Source of the DNA: a virus
Length of the DNA: 43,249 bases
Strand: one strand, 5' to 3'
Virus record (IMG/VR): IMGVR_UViG_3300036852_000045
Span: 1 to 43,249 of that record
The notes beneath the pieces are model-generated. The model did not search any database, was not told where the DNA came from, and saw only the letters and a list, made by a program, of their open reading frames with translations. This document shows positions 13,728-21,702 of the stretch, piece after piece. The translations under genes and the position numbers were made by a program. Numbering within the stretch: position 1 is the stretch's first letter; every line of letters begins with the position of its first letter.

Positions 13728-13958
13728 ATGCCGGAGCCAACAGCCTGCGAGGATTGCGACAACGTGCATGAGAGCACGCGCAAGCAATCCCCTGCCCGTT
13801 GGCTCTGTATCAGATTTCCACGACTGGAGCACATGAACGCAGTGGCTCCAAGGCAGTGGGTACGAGATGAGCCCTACATGCGCTGCGTAGGGATCAACGG
13901 CGGATACTGCAGTTTGTTCACGCCGAAGCGAAACGGGCAGCGCGACAACGGACTGTAA
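13728..13958 (+). CDS. Cys-rich putative zinc-binding protein (76 aa)
   Basis: CEDC near the N-terminus, a single Cys in RWLCIRF, then MRCVGINGGYC give five cysteines spaced as in a small metal-binding fold. ATG 13728 follows the previous stop by one base. No named family. Confidence 0.6.
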   Translation: MPEPTACEDCDNVHESTRKQSPARWLCIRFPRLEHMNAVAPRQWVRDEPYMRCVGINGGYCSLFTPKRNGQRDNGL

Positions 13959-13979
13959 CCCAACTCAACAGGAACTCAC

Positions 13980-14378
13980 ATGCGCATCTCACAAGCCTTC
14001 CCTTCGAACTTCATCAAGGCATCCGACCTGCAGGACCGTAACGTGCTGGTGAAAATGGACCGCGTCGAAGTCGAAAAGATCGGCGACGATGAAAAGCCAG
14101 TGCTCTATTTCGTCGGCAAGGAAAAGGGCCTCGTTCTCAACAAGACCAACGCTAGCAACATCGCGTCGGCATATGGCGACGACACGAACGACTGGCGCGA
14201 CCAGGAACTCGTGTTGTTCCCTGCGATGGTGGACTTTCAGGGCCGGACGGTTGAGGCCATCCGCGTTCGCATGCCGCAAGCGAAGGACCGGCGCGGCAAT
14301 GGTGCCGATCCGATCTCGTCAGGCCCGCCGGCTGCACCGCCGCCGCGTCGCGACCTCGACGACGAGATTCCGTTCTGA
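13980..14378 (+). CDS. SSB-like single-strand DNA-binding protein (132 aa)
   Basis: An OB-fold-like body (ASDLQDRNVLVKMDRVEVEK, KPVLYFVGKEKGLVLNKTNA, then ELVLFPAMVDFQGR, TVEAIRVRM). A Pro/Gly linker follows, then an acidic tip ending DDEIPF, which mimics the C-terminal tip of bacterial SSB that recruits repair and replication proteins. Good AGGA site 7 bases before ATG. Followed by a DUF1367 gene with a one-base overlap, a usual pairing for phage recombination modules. Confidence 0.75.
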   Translation: MRISQAFPSNFIKASDLQDRNVLVKMDRVEVEKIGDDEKPVLYFVGKEKGLVLNKTNASNIASAYGDDTNDWRDQELVLFPAMVDFQGRTVEAIRVRMPQAKDRRGNGADPISSGPPAAPPPRRDLDDEIPF

Positions 14379-14815
14379 TGTCCCGCTTCCTTGCACAGAA
14401 GCATCTTGGCTCGCTCCGTCCTACGGACGACGTTGGCGAAGATGTCCTGCGCAAGATCGGTAACGGCGAGGTCGTTTCTATCGAGTTGAAGCGGCCTCGC
14501 AATATCAAGCACCACCGCATGTTCTGGGCTCTCATGACAATCGTTCACAGCAATATGGATGAGGCGCGCTATCCGACCGTCGAGGATTTGGTCGCGGCTG
14601 TGAAGATTGCGGCAGGCCTGCGCACGCGCATCGTCCTGCCGAATGGCGATGTTGGTTTCATTCCCGGCAGCATCGCCTTTCACAAGATGGATCAGGCAGC
14701 GTTCAGCGAATTCTACGAGCGGGTTTGCGACCTGATCGCCAAGCACTTCCTGCCCGGCGTGACCTCCGAACAGCTGCGCGCGGAAGTCGAGATCATGACA
14801 GGGGTGCGCTCATGA
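14378..14815 (+). CDS. DUF1367-like recombination-associated protein (145 aa)
   Basis: The segment KHHRMFWALMTIVHSNM and the run DEARYPTVEDLVAAVKIAAG through FIPGSIAFHKMDQAAFSEF to LPGVTSEQLRAEVE match the order of conserved blocks in DUF1367 (YbcN-type) phage proteins, which sit in recombination modules. Start shares a base with the SSB-like stop. Confidence 0.75.
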   Translation: MSRFLAQKHLGSLRPTDDVGEDVLRKIGNGEVVSIELKRPRNIKHHRMFWALMTIVHSNMDEARYPTVEDLVAAVKIAAGLRTRIVLPNGDVGFIPGSIAFHKMDQAAFSEFYERVCDLIAKHFLPGVTSEQLRAEVEIMTGVRS

Positions 14816-15186
14816 GAGCCCAGCCCGAGTGGATCGGCAAGACCGACGACACGGCCATTCCGCCGCGTGTCCGCCTGCGCGTGTTCATGCAGCGCGACGG
14901 CGACTGCGCCAAGTGCGGCCGGCGGCTCGTTCCCGGTCATTGGGCAGTGGATCACGTAGTCGCCCTGGCGAACGGGGGCGAGCATCGGGAAACGAACATG
15001 CAAGCCTTGTGCGTCTCGCCGTGCCATTCGCAAAAGACCGCGCTCGACGTTGCGCAGAAATCCAAGGTGTACCGAGCTGCGGCGAAGGATGCCGGCATTC
15101 GCAAGCCGAGCCGTATTCGATCACAGGGTTTTGTGAAACGGCCGGCGCAGCGTTCAGCATCACGTCCAATCGAGAGGCGAACATGA
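14812..15186 (+). CDS. HNH endonuclease (124 aa)
   Basis: Compact HNH fold: C32xxC35 zinc pair, VDHVVALANGG (46-56) with the catalytic D-H, Asn62 in the ETNMQALC segment and CH at 71-72 for the second zinc/metal site, then a basic tail. A nicking or double-strand nuclease. Its place next to SSB-like and DUF1367 genes suggests work in recombination or replication intermediates, although free-standing HNH genes can also be mobile. Confidence 0.85.
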   Translation: MRAQPEWIGKTDDTAIPPRVRLRVFMQRDGDCAKCGRRLVPGHWAVDHVVALANGGEHRETNMQALCVSPCHSQKTALDVAQKSKVYRAAAKDAGIRKPSRIRSQGFVKRPAQRSASRPIERRT

Positions 15187-15344
15187 GGCTCCTGATCGGC
15201 GCAATCTTCGTCTGGATGATCGTGGGGATCTACCTTGGCATGGGTTTGGACTTCAGAACGGCCGGCATCAGCCTTGGCTGCGGCGTCGGGCTCATCACCA
15301 GCACTTTGCTGCTGTGGAATTATCGGGCGGGGTGGCGGCCATGA
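15183..15344 (+). CDS. Two-TM small protein (53 aa)
   Basis: Two hydrophobic helices (LIGAIFVWMIVGIYLGMG and ISLGCGVGLITSTLLLW) separated by a short DFRTAG loop. ATGA overlap with the HNH gene and with the next 41-aa gene. Role unknown; a size usual for small phage membrane effectors. Confidence 0.65.
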   Translation: MRLLIGAIFVWMIVGIYLGMGLDFRTAGISLGCGVGLITSTLLLWNYRAGWRP

Positions 15345-15466
15345 CCCTCTCCACCTTCCTCGGCGCGCTGGTCGTCGCAGCCCTCATCATCGGGAGCATT
15401 GTCGTCATCGTGCTTGGCCTCGGAGCGACCGCTGGCGCGCTGCATGACCGGAGGCACCGCAAATGA
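15341..15466 (+). CDS. Single-TM microprotein (41 aa)
   Basis: MTLSTFLGALVVAALIIGSI begins one long hydrophobic helix, followed by a basic tail (HDRRHRK). ATGA overlaps at both ends (15341 and 15463), so it is coupled to the 53-aa protein and the next gene. The two adjacent membrane proteins may act as a pair. Confidence 0.6.
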   Translation: MTLSTFLGALVVAALIIGSIVVIVLGLGATAGALHDRRHRK

Positions 15467-15876
15467 CGCAACAGAACAATCAACAAGGGACATCGGCGTG
15501 GACCCTCCACAAGCAGCCAGTGGACTTGGTTGTTGACCACGGCTATTCGCTGAGGAAGGCGCTGGAGTGGATCAACGAACGATGCTCCGGCGATCGTGCC
15601 ACAGTGCATGAGCTGAATGCCTTTGAGCACTTCAAGAAGCTCAACACGCTGTTGGTGGAAGTCCGCACGCGCGCCCGTGCGGCACTCGACCACACGCCGC
15701 AGGATGACGCGGACGTGATCGAGGCCGTAGCGCTTGCAATCGAGGGCACGATGTTTGCCCCGCACGAATTGCCGGCGACGCCGGACCTCCATGAGAAGTA
15801 CCGAGCGACGGCAAGCGCGGCTATCGCTGCTTACCGTGCGGCGATGTCGTCTGGCAAGCGAGGGGATGTGGCATGA
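15463..15876 (+). CDS. Unknown helical protein (137 aa)
   Basis: Helical, with an N-terminal polar tail, a SLRKALEWINERC segment, LNAFEHFKKLNTLLVEVRTR and a C-terminal helix YRATASAAIAAYRAAMSSG. No family recognised. Overlaps both neighbours by 4 bases. Confidence 0.6.
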   Translation: MTQQNNQQGTSAWTLHKQPVDLVVDHGYSLRKALEWINERCSGDRATVHELNAFEHFKKLNTLLVEVRTRARAALDHTPQDDADVIEAVALAIEGTMFAPHELPATPDLHEKYRATASAAIAAYRAAMSSGKRGDVA

Positions 15877-16106
15877 GCCAGTGGCTGCCAGTCGAACGAC
15901 ATCCAAATGTCGGGGCGAATGCACCGCGGGTGTTGGTGTGGGGACCGAAGGTCGGCGTCGAGATGGGCCGCATATACCACTACGAGGACGGCCACCTGAT
16001 GCCGCGAGCCGAAGGCTATCATGGTGATTGGGAGATCACTCACTACATGCCCCTGCCGCTCGCGCCGCCGATTGCTCGCCAACAGCATGGACCTGTGGAG
16101 ACTTGA
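15873..16106 (+). CDS. DUF551-like small protein (77 aa)
   Basis: WLPVERHPN at the start and ITHYMPLPLAPP near the end are the bracketing motifs of DUF551, a small phage/prophage family of unknown function. Confidence 0.65.
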   Translation: MSQWLPVERHPNVGANAPRVLVWGPKVGVEMGRIYHYEDGHLMPRAEGYHGDWEITHYMPLPLAPPIARQQHGPVET

Positions 16107-16109
16107 CGC

Positions 16110-16712
16110 ATGAGCAACGTGCTTAAGGTGCTCGACGGCTATCCGAAGTCCAAGACGGCGGAATGGGTCCGCGCGCATTTGGATTATGATTTGGATTTTT
16201 GCCTGATTTGGCCATTCTCAAGCGCCGGCAACGGATACCCCAAGTTCGGCGAGAACGTCGCCGTGCATCGCCTCATGTGCGAGCACCGGAACGGCCCGCC
16301 GCCGACACCTGGGCATCATGCGGCCCACTCCTGCAACAATGGAGTCCGCGGCTGTGTGAACCCAAAGCACGTTTCATGGAAAACTCGTTCTGAGAATATG
16401 CGGGACAGCCTGCGCCGTGGCGAGCTGCTCAGGAAGCTGACTCCGGAACAAGTTGACGAAATACGGGCGCTCCACGGTCGGATGCCGATCATAGAGATCG
16501 CCGCCAAATTCGGCGTGAGAACATCCACGATACGCGGGATTGTCACCGGGAAGACCTGGCGGAATCCAGCCATTCGCAGGCGCACATTCTCCCCTGACGA
16601 GGTTGCCGTGATCTGCAGCCGAACCGTTTCAGCCAAGAAATTGGCTGCGCAGTATGGCGCCAGCGAGTCCCTCATCCATCGAATTCGAAACGGCACAGCG
16701 GTGCCGGCATGA
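16110..16712 (+). CDS. HNH homing-type endonuclease with C-terminal DNA-binding region (200 aa)
   Basis: The N-terminal nuclease has VAVHRLMCEHRNG (50-62), HHAAHSCNN and GCVNPKHVSW (81-90), the H-N-H arrangement of the HNH_3 group. The C-terminal 90 residues contain two HTH-like repeats (LTPEQVDEIRALHGRMPIIE; FSPDEVAVICSRTVSAKKLA), each followed by SxxxIRxIxxGxx-type endings, typical of target-recognition parts of free-standing homing endonucleases. Probably a selfish gene. There is no intron sign. Confidence 0.8.
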   Translation: MSNVLKVLDGYPKSKTAEWVRAHLDYDLDFCLIWPFSSAGNGYPKFGENVAVHRLMCEHRNGPPPTPGHHAAHSCNNGVRGCVNPKHVSWKTRSENMRDSLRRGELLRKLTPEQVDEIRALHGRMPIIEIAAKFGVRTSTIRGIVTGKTWRNPAIRRRTFSPDEVAVICSRTVSAKKLAAQYGASESLIHRIRNGTAVPA

Positions 16713-16749
16713 GTTCAGTTGCAAGTCGAAATCAAAAGGATGTGACCTG

Positions 16750-17025
16750 ATGGCTATGATCCGGCCGCCAATCGATTCTGTGCAGGTTCAGGAGGCAATG
16801 CTCAGCGGCTTGACGGGTATGGTCCGCAAGCGGCTACGCGAACGCATCCTAGAGCAGTTAGAGCCCGATCTTGAGGCGGCTATCGATGCCGCCATGGACG
16901 CCTTTAAGGCCACCATCGAGACATGGCGCAATCCCGCCGAGCTGCGTGACACGATCCACGTTCTGGTCGAGCGCAAGCCAATTGTCTCCAAGGATGAATT
17001 TTCAGCGACCGGAGGCCGCACATGA
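16750..17025 (+). CDS. Unknown helical protein (91 aa)
   Basis: Start ATG 16750 with AAGGA upstream. Amphipathic helices SGLTGMVRKRLRERILEQLE and DLEAAIDAAMDAFKATIETW. Role unknown. Confidence 0.6.
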   Translation: MAMIRPPIDSVQVQEAMLSGLTGMVRKRLRERILEQLEPDLEAAIDAAMDAFKATIETWRNPAELRDTIHVLVERKPIVSKDEFSATGGRT

Positions 17026-17453
17026 GCCGTTCAGGATACAGCGACGACATCGACAATTGGCAGCTCATCAAATGGCGCGGCGCGGTTGCGAGCGCCAGTC
17101 GGGGCAAGCGCGGCCAATCGTTCTTCCTTGAACTTATAGCGGCTCTGGATGCGTTGCCAGAAAAGAAGCTGATCGCGCATGACCTCGAAGCAGAAGGCGC
17201 CGTGTGCGCCCTTGGCGCGGTCGGCAAGCGCCGCGGCACTGACATGAGCAAGGTTGATCCCGAGGATCGCGATAGCGTCGCCGGGCTTTTCAATCTCCCG
17301 CACGCCCTCACCTGCGAGGTCGTCTACATGAACGACGAATGGGGGCCGGCTAACGAAACCCCGGAAGCGCGCTGGTCCCGAATCCGAGCTTGGGCCGTAG
17401 CCAACCTTCGCGACTTCGAACCCGCCCCCATTGTCCGAAGGAATGAAACATGA
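17022..17453 (+). CDS. Unknown protein (143 aa)
   Basis: The N-terminal SDDIDNWQLIKWRGAVASA followed by GKRGQSFFLELIAALDALPE and HDLEAEGAVCALGAVG is a pattern I know from rhizobial phage hypothetical proteins. It has a mixed alpha/beta fold and no catalytic motif. ATGA overlap with its neighbour upstream and downstream. Confidence 0.65.
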   Translation: MSRSGYSDDIDNWQLIKWRGAVASASRGKRGQSFFLELIAALDALPEKKLIAHDLEAEGAVCALGAVGKRRGTDMSKVDPEDRDSVAGLFNLPHALTCEVVYMNDEWGPANETPEARWSRIRAWAVANLRDFEPAPIVRRNET

Positions 17454-17851
17454 GCGACAATCTGGCGGCGCTGGTCGAGCGCCTGGAGAAGGCGACGGAT
17501 GCTGACCGTAAGCTTGACGCGGAAATACATCTCGCAGTGAATCCGCACTTGCGGACAGGCTGGAGCGCGCCCAACGGCGCTGGCCCCGAAGGCTACTATG
17601 CGCGCGTTTCGCCCTGCTACACTAAGATGGTCGACGCCGCGTTGACGCTTCTGGAGTACGGCTGGGAATACGAGATCAGCACGCTCTACGGAATAGCACA
17701 CGTAGAGCTCCCGATGAACGACACTCGCATCAGCTTCAACATCACCCGCCGCCAAGATGGAAACGTTGTGCTCGCAATCTGCACCGCAGCCCTCCGCGCC
17801 CGTTCAGTTCTTTCAAACAGTTGCTCCCCTCGGACGGATGGTCGCACATGA
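17450..17851 (+). CDS. Unknown protein (133 aa)
   Basis: Begins with the common phage motif LVERLEKATDADRKLDAEIH and contains YTKMVDAALTLL and LAICTAALRAR, typical of a widespread unnamed family in alphaproteobacterial phages. The last 15 residues (SNSCSPRTDGRT) are atypical. Confidence 0.65.
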   Translation: MSDNLAALVERLEKATDADRKLDAEIHLAVNPHLRTGWSAPNGAGPEGYYARVSPCYTKMVDAALTLLEYGWEYEISTLYGIAHVELPMNDTRISFNITRRQDGNVVLAICTAALRARSVLSNSCSPRTDGRT

Positions 17852-18207
17852 AGGACCACAACCTGCGCAAGGCGATCTTGAAGACGGCTGACCATTACCT
17901 GCGTCTCGGCACCAGCGAGGGCATCGCCACCTTCTACGTCCTGAAGGGTATTATTGACGCGGCGAACGCAATGGATTCAGTTGAGGCCCATTCCGCCATT
18001 CCTGACAACACCGAGGCGATGACGCCAGAGCAAATCAGAGAACAGCGCACAAAGCTAAAGCTCACGCAGGCTGAATTAGCCGACGCCTGCGGAACCAGCC
18101 AACAAACGGTTGATCGCATCGAGCGCGGCGAGACCCTCCATTCCCGCGCAACCAACGCGATCTCATCGTATCTGCAAGGTTTGAAACAGCAAGGAGTGGT
18201 GTCATGA
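17848..18207 (+). CDS. XRE-family HTH regulator (119 aa)
   Basis: An N-terminal helical part (about 1-55) followed by a clear HTH (about 62-112: IREQRTKLKLTQAELADACG, then TSQQTVDRIERGETLHSR). ATG 17848 overlaps the previous stop. Placed shortly before Xis-like and integrase genes, it may control excision or the late part of the early operon. Confidence 0.75.
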   Translation: MKDHNLRKAILKTADHYLRLGTSEGIATFYVLKGIIDAANAMDSVEAHSAIPDNTEAMTPEQIREQRTKLKLTQAELADACGTSQQTVDRIERGETLHSRATNAISSYLQGLKQQGVVS

Positions 18208-18437
18208 ACCTCCCCGACAAGTGCGCAATCTGCAACGCAGCCGGCACAGTGATCGAGTGTGACGTTTCATTTTCCCCGCCCGTGATCTTCCTCTGTGAAG
18301 AATGCGGCTATTGGGGCGAGACCGCTGACGATCTAAAGTACTCTCCGGAAGAGGCGCAAATGATGCCCTTACGTCCGGCGTCGGTCATGATCGATCCGCT
18401 CAACGAGTATCTGCGCACGGAGGCGTTCGCAGAATGA
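18204..18437 (+). CDS. Zinc-ribbon protein (77 aa)
   Basis: CAICNAAG and CEECGYWG provide two CxxC pairs about 22 residues apart, a zinc ribbon. The C-terminal half is unremarkable. Coupled by ATGA to the HTH gene upstream and the Xis-like gene downstream. Confidence 0.65.
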   Translation: MNLPDKCAICNAAGTVIECDVSFSPPVIFLCEECGYWGETADDLKYSPEEAQMMPLRPASVMIDPLNEYLRTEAFAE

Positions 18438-18691
18438 GCGACCAGGCCACCAATGCCGTCGAACAGGAGCGCGAAACGCTCTGGGTCACTGACGCCGAGC
18501 TGATCCGACGCATGGGTGTGCCCAGGGACAGGGCGCGGGAGGTTCTCCGGATGCTCGACAGCAAGCCGAGCGGCTTCCCGAAGAAGGAGAAATTGTGGGG
18601 GGACAGGCGCTATTGGCCTGGTGTTAAGGCCTATTTCGACAAGGTGTATGGCGCTAGCTTTGCCGCTCCACAACCGAGGGAGCGGCGATGA
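18434..18691 (+). CDS. Excisionase-like protein (85 aa)
   Basis: A small winged-helix-like protein with VTDAELIRRMGVPRDRAREV and a basic wing (SGFPKKEKLWGDRRYWPG), the build of recombination directionality factors. It lies directly before the integrase with an ATGA overlap. The name rests on fold pattern and position. Confidence 0.65.
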   Translation: MSDQATNAVEQERETLWVTDAELIRRMGVPRDRAREVLRMLDSKPSGFPKKEKLWGDRRYWPGVKAYFDKVYGASFAAPQPRERR

Positions 18692-19917
18692 CCGAAAGAC
18701 CTAGATTCAACGATGCGCCTGGGCTGGCCATACGGCCCATGGCCGAGGGTTGGGAGGCGCGCTGGCAATGCCGCACCGACCTCGCCGCCCGAGGCTTCAC
18801 ACCCAAGAGCGTGGCCCTGTGGACCGGCACGGAGCCAACAGAGATCGAGCGCGTTTACGTGTCCGACAATTGCCGCCGATTGCAGGACGAGATGCTGGTG
18901 TTCGGTCGGGGCGGCGTCCAGAGCGTTGCCGGTCTCGATGGCACGATCCGCAGCCTTGTTGCGGCGTACCAGACAGACCCGAACTCGCCCTATCACAATC
19001 TGCGCTACCAGATCCGGGTCAACTATTCGAACGTACTAGGCCGGATCATTGATCGCCACGGCGACGAGATGTTCCAGGACGTTCGGGCCGGCGTGTTCTT
19101 GGCTTGGCATAAGGAGTGGAGCTCAGACGGAACGAAGCTCCCGATGGGCAAGGTGTTCATTGGAATGCTGCGCACGCTGATCGGCTTCGGCGCGACCTTC
19201 CTTGAAGACCCCGAATGCATCCGCCTCAAGGGCGTTCTCAGCGGCATGCGCTTCAAGACGCCGAAACCGCGCTCAGAATTCCTGACGGCTGAGATGGCGA
19301 TCGCCGTCCGCGCCAAGGCTCATGAGTGGGGGTGGCCCTCCATCGCCCTTGCCCAGGCTTTCCAGTTCGAGCTGGCGCTACGGCAGAAGGACGTGATTGG
19401 CGAGTGGGTGCCGGTCAAGGAGCCGGGCGTTACCGACGTCACCTGGGACGGCCGGAAGTGGCTGCACGGCCTGCGCTGGTCCGAGATCGACAAGAACATG
19501 ATCCTTCGCCACCAGACCAGCAAAACCGGGAAGCTGCTGGAGGTCAACCTTAGCCGCGCTGTCATGGTGGTCGAGGAGTTGGCCGCATATGAGGATCGGA
19601 ACGGTCCCCTGCCCTCGGTCGGCCCGATCGTCGTCTGCGAAGGCACCGGCAAGCCGTGGGGGACGGAGTTCCGCCGCAAGTGGCGCTGGGTGGCGAAGGC
19701 CGCCGGGATCCCCGACAGCGTAAAAAACATGGACACGAGATCAGGCGCCATTACCGAGGCGACCGATTCCGGGGCCGATCTGGAGCACGTCCGGCACGCC
19801 GCGACGCACTCGAATATCAGCATGACGCAGCGCTATTCCCGCGGCGCAGCGGACAAGGTCGACAACGTAATGCAGCTCAGGCAGGCGCACCGAAACAAGC
19901 CGCGAACGTCTGACTGA
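18688..19917 (+). CDS. int: Tyrosine-type integrase (409 aa)
   Basis: Catalyses site-specific recombination between phage and host attachment sites. Catalytic set in order: R232 in LALRQKDVIG, K282 in TSKTGK, R351 in MDTRSGA, H374 in ATHSNIS, and the nucleophile Y383 in MTQRYSR. The usual H-x-L-R box is M-D-T-R here, a known kind of variation. The N-terminal 110 residues serve as arm/core-binding region. It is followed by a repeat-bearing gap that is a candidate attP. Confidence 0.92.
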   Translation: MTERPRFNDAPGLAIRPMAEGWEARWQCRTDLAARGFTPKSVALWTGTEPTEIERVYVSDNCRRLQDEMLVFGRGGVQSVAGLDGTIRSLVAAYQTDPNSPYHNLRYQIRVNYSNVLGRIIDRHGDEMFQDVRAGVFLAWHKEWSSDGTKLPMGKVFIGMLRTLIGFGATFLEDPECIRLKGVLSGMRFKTPKPRSEFLTAEMAIAVRAKAHEWGWPSIALAQAFQFELALRQKDVIGEWVPVKEPGVTDVTWDGRKWLHGLRWSEIDKNMILRHQTSKTGKLLEVNLSRAVMVVEELAAYEDRNGPLPSVGPIVVCEGTGKPWGTEFRRKWRWVAKAAGIPDSVKNMDTRSGAITEATDSGADLEHVRHAATHSNISMTQRYSRGAADKVDNVMQLRQAHRNKPRTSD

Positions 19918-20093
19918 AGAATTTAATTGAAGAATGACTGAAGGATGGCTGATTGACTGAACCGCTTCAACGAATCCAAGCAGTTAGTTACGGGTCGATA
20001 CTGAACCAAATTAACCGTGACAACATACAAGTCGTTGAAATAGTTCAAGTCCTTCAGTCGTCCGTCCACCGGAATTCACTGACGGAGGCTAAC
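19911..20093. other. Candidate phage attachment region (attP)
   Basis: A stretch, AT-richer than its surroundings, between int and the next gene. TGACTGAAGA (19911), TGACTGAAGG (19935) and TGACTGAACC (19954) are direct repeats. CCTTCAGTC (20051-20059) is the inverted copy of GACTGAAGG. Such spaced repeats beside int suit integrase arm-type sites. I cannot identify the core, because that needs the host sequence. Confidence 0.45.
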
Positions 20094-20303
20094 ATGGACG
20101 AGATCACCGAACGCATTCAGGGCGCCGCTGGCGCGGCCCAGGTGCCCTACCCATCACCCGAGACTGTCATTGCCGAAGTCCTCGCGGACGGTCGCGGCGC
20201 CGATGCTGACGGCATCCCGCGTGTCGGCAGGATGACCCGAAAGAAGGCGCACGCGGTCACAAGGGCTCTGCGCGACGCCGGCTGGCGGATCATCCGGCAG
20301 TAA
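20094..20303 (+). CDS. Unknown protein (69 aa)
   Basis: ATG 20094 with GGAGG six bases upstream. Helical (ITERIQGAAGAAQ), then TVIAEVLADGRGADADGIPR and a basic end MTRKKAHAVTRALRDAGWRI that could bind DNA. First gene after the candidate attP. Confidence 0.6.
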   Translation: MDEITERIQGAAGAAQVPYPSPETVIAEVLADGRGADADGIPRVGRMTRKKAHAVTRALRDAGWRIIRQ

Positions 20304-20313
20304 TCAGTAAGCG

Positions 20314-20532
20314 ATGGCAACCATGCGACGGCGGCAGAAGATGTGTTCGACCTGCATATTCCGCGGAATCGATACGGACGAACGGGACGCGCTCGCGCTG
20401 CTGCCGCCTGATCACGTCCCCTGCCACACGGACTGCCCGCTCGGCGGCGACATCCAGTGTCGGGGGCACTTTGAGGCGCGGCGAGCCGCCGCCAAAGTTC
20501 AACTGTGCCATGCGATTGGAGACGAAGGATGA
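20314..20532 (+). CDS. Cys-rich putative zinc-binding protein (72 aa)
   Basis: CSTC, then CHTDC and CRGHF, with a final Cys near the end: at least five Cys and two His in a short, basic protein. ATG 20323 is an alternative start. Ends with ATGA overlap to the next gene. Confidence 0.55.
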   Translation: MATMRRRQKMCSTCIFRGIDTDERDALALLPPDHVPCHTDCPLGGDIQCRGHFEARRAAAKVQLCHAIGDEG

Positions 20533-20804
20533 CGACCACCCGAGACGACGAATGGGCACTGGCCGAGAGATGGATTGCCATTCCTAACGCATGCGGAGAG
20601 GCGCTCTGCATGATGTGGGAGCCTCTCCACCGTTGGCCCGAGCACATCCGCAAGACATTCATCGCGACGTTGCCCGTCAGCGTGCCGCTGTTCCTGGTTG
20701 CCTCGCTTGGCCTGATGACGTTGTTCTGCATCACCGGGCTGATCGGATTCACGGGCGCCCGGCTGCACTACGCATGGCGCGGCGAACGATCGCCCTGGGG
20801 CTGA
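20529..20804 (+). CDS. Membrane protein (91 aa)
   Basis: A soluble N-terminal half with Trp/Cys (ALCMMWEPLHRWPEH) and one or two closely spaced TM helices (VSVPLFLVASLGLMTLFCIT and GLIGFTGARL). Basic C-terminus. Role unknown. Confidence 0.6.
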   Translation: MTTTRDDEWALAERWIAIPNACGEALCMMWEPLHRWPEHIRKTFIATLPVSVPLFLVASLGLMTLFCITGLIGFTGARLHYAWRGERSPWG

Positions 20805-20836
20805 CAATCTGAATTCGACACTGAAAGGATGAGGCA

Positions 20837-21022
20837 ATGAACCGCTATAAGGTTGACTATAACACCTACGGCCACGACTTCCCCTATGCCCTGTTCGGCA
20901 AGCTCGGCTGGTTTGCCAAATGGCAGCAGATCGGCTCCTTCAAGACTAAGGAAGAAGCCATTGCTTACGGCGAGCGGCTGCAAGGGCTGCCGATCCACAT
21001 GCCGCAGGTTCGCACCGCCTAA
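20837..21022 (+). CDS. Small aromatic-rich protein (61 aa)
   Basis: MNRYKVDYNTYGHDFPYALF, then KWQQIGSFKTKEEAIAYGER: a strand-plus-helix form common in small phage proteins. AAGGATGAGG site before ATG. No family recognised. Confidence 0.55.
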   Translation: MNRYKVDYNTYGHDFPYALFGKLGWFAKWQQIGSFKTKEEAIAYGERLQGLPIHMPQVRTA

Positions 21023-21054
21023 CCGCCGCTGCGACCCTGGATAGGAGTGACGCA

Positions 21055-21291
21055 ATGACCTGCTGGAACACAGACGTTAAGTCGCTTCCGAAAGATCGGC
21101 CGTGTCTTGTCGTGGTGGACGAGGATTGGGGCCGCGAGGATCGCCGTAGGGCCTACCACGTAACGTTCATGCTTGGCTCGATCCGGGTGATCGGCGGGAA
21201 TTTCGCTGCCGACCTGGGCGAGGACAAGATTGTGGCCTGGGCCGAGATTGAACCGTTCGAGGCGCGGCAATCGACCGCTGCCGGCCAGTAA
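21055..21291 (+). CDS. Unknown protein (78 aa)
   Basis: Strand-rich (RPCLVVVDEDWG, YHVTFMLGSIRVIGGNF, KIVAWAEIEPF), resembling DUF551-type small proteins without the full motif. Preceded by the leader CTGGATAGGAGTGACGCA, repeated before the gene at 21490. Confidence 0.55.
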   Translation: MTCWNTDVKSLPKDRPCLVVVDEDWGREDRRRAYHVTFMLGSIRVIGGNFAADLGEDKIVAWAEIEPFEARQSTAAGQ

Positions 21292-21307
21292 TTGGGAAGA
21301 ATCGAGC

Positions 21308-21493
21308 ATGAGCGGCCACTGGATTTGCGACAGGTGTGGCTATGACGGCGAGCACGCTCGGTGGTGCGTCTGTCTACGGCCGCCAGAGGAACAATGGAAG
21401 GGCCACCGCACCAAAGAAGAAATGGAAGCTCTACGCTCAAGTGAAGCCAATCGCAACACGACACCACGACGCTGGATAGGAGCGACGCAATGA
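21308..21493 (+). CDS. Small zinc-finger-like protein (61 aa)
   Basis: The start, ICDRCGYDGEHARWCVC, carries four Cys with CxxC and CxC pairs plus one His. The rest is polar and basic. Ends with ATGA overlap to 21490. No family recognised. Confidence 0.55.
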   Translation: MSGHWICDRCGYDGEHARWCVCLRPPEEQWKGHRTKEEMEALRSSEANRNTTPRRWIGATQ

Positions 21494-21687
21494 ACAAGGC
21501 CGGCATAACCCACACCTACAAGAGCAGCCCGCTCAACAGCACCGACTTCACGGCCTGCTGCAGCGTCGCCGTTCTCCGTTATGACAGCGAATGTCCGAAG
21601 TGCAGGAAGCTCGTGCTCAGTTCAGATCCTGTGAGACCCAAGACGTGCCTCATGTGCGGCAAGCCGCGCACAGCCTGCTACTGTTGA
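21490..21687 (+). CDS. Small double zinc-ribbon-like protein (65 aa)
   Basis: CC at mid-length, then CPKCRK and CLMCGKPRTACYC, giving eight Cys, enough for two metal sites. Has the same leader sequence as 21055 with one mismatch over 22 bases. No named family. Confidence 0.55.
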   Translation: MNKAGITHTYKSSPLNSTDFTACCSVAVLRYDSECPKCRKLVLSSDPVRPKTCLMCGKPRTACYC

Positions 21688-21702
21688 CCGAGGAGTGAGC
21701 CG

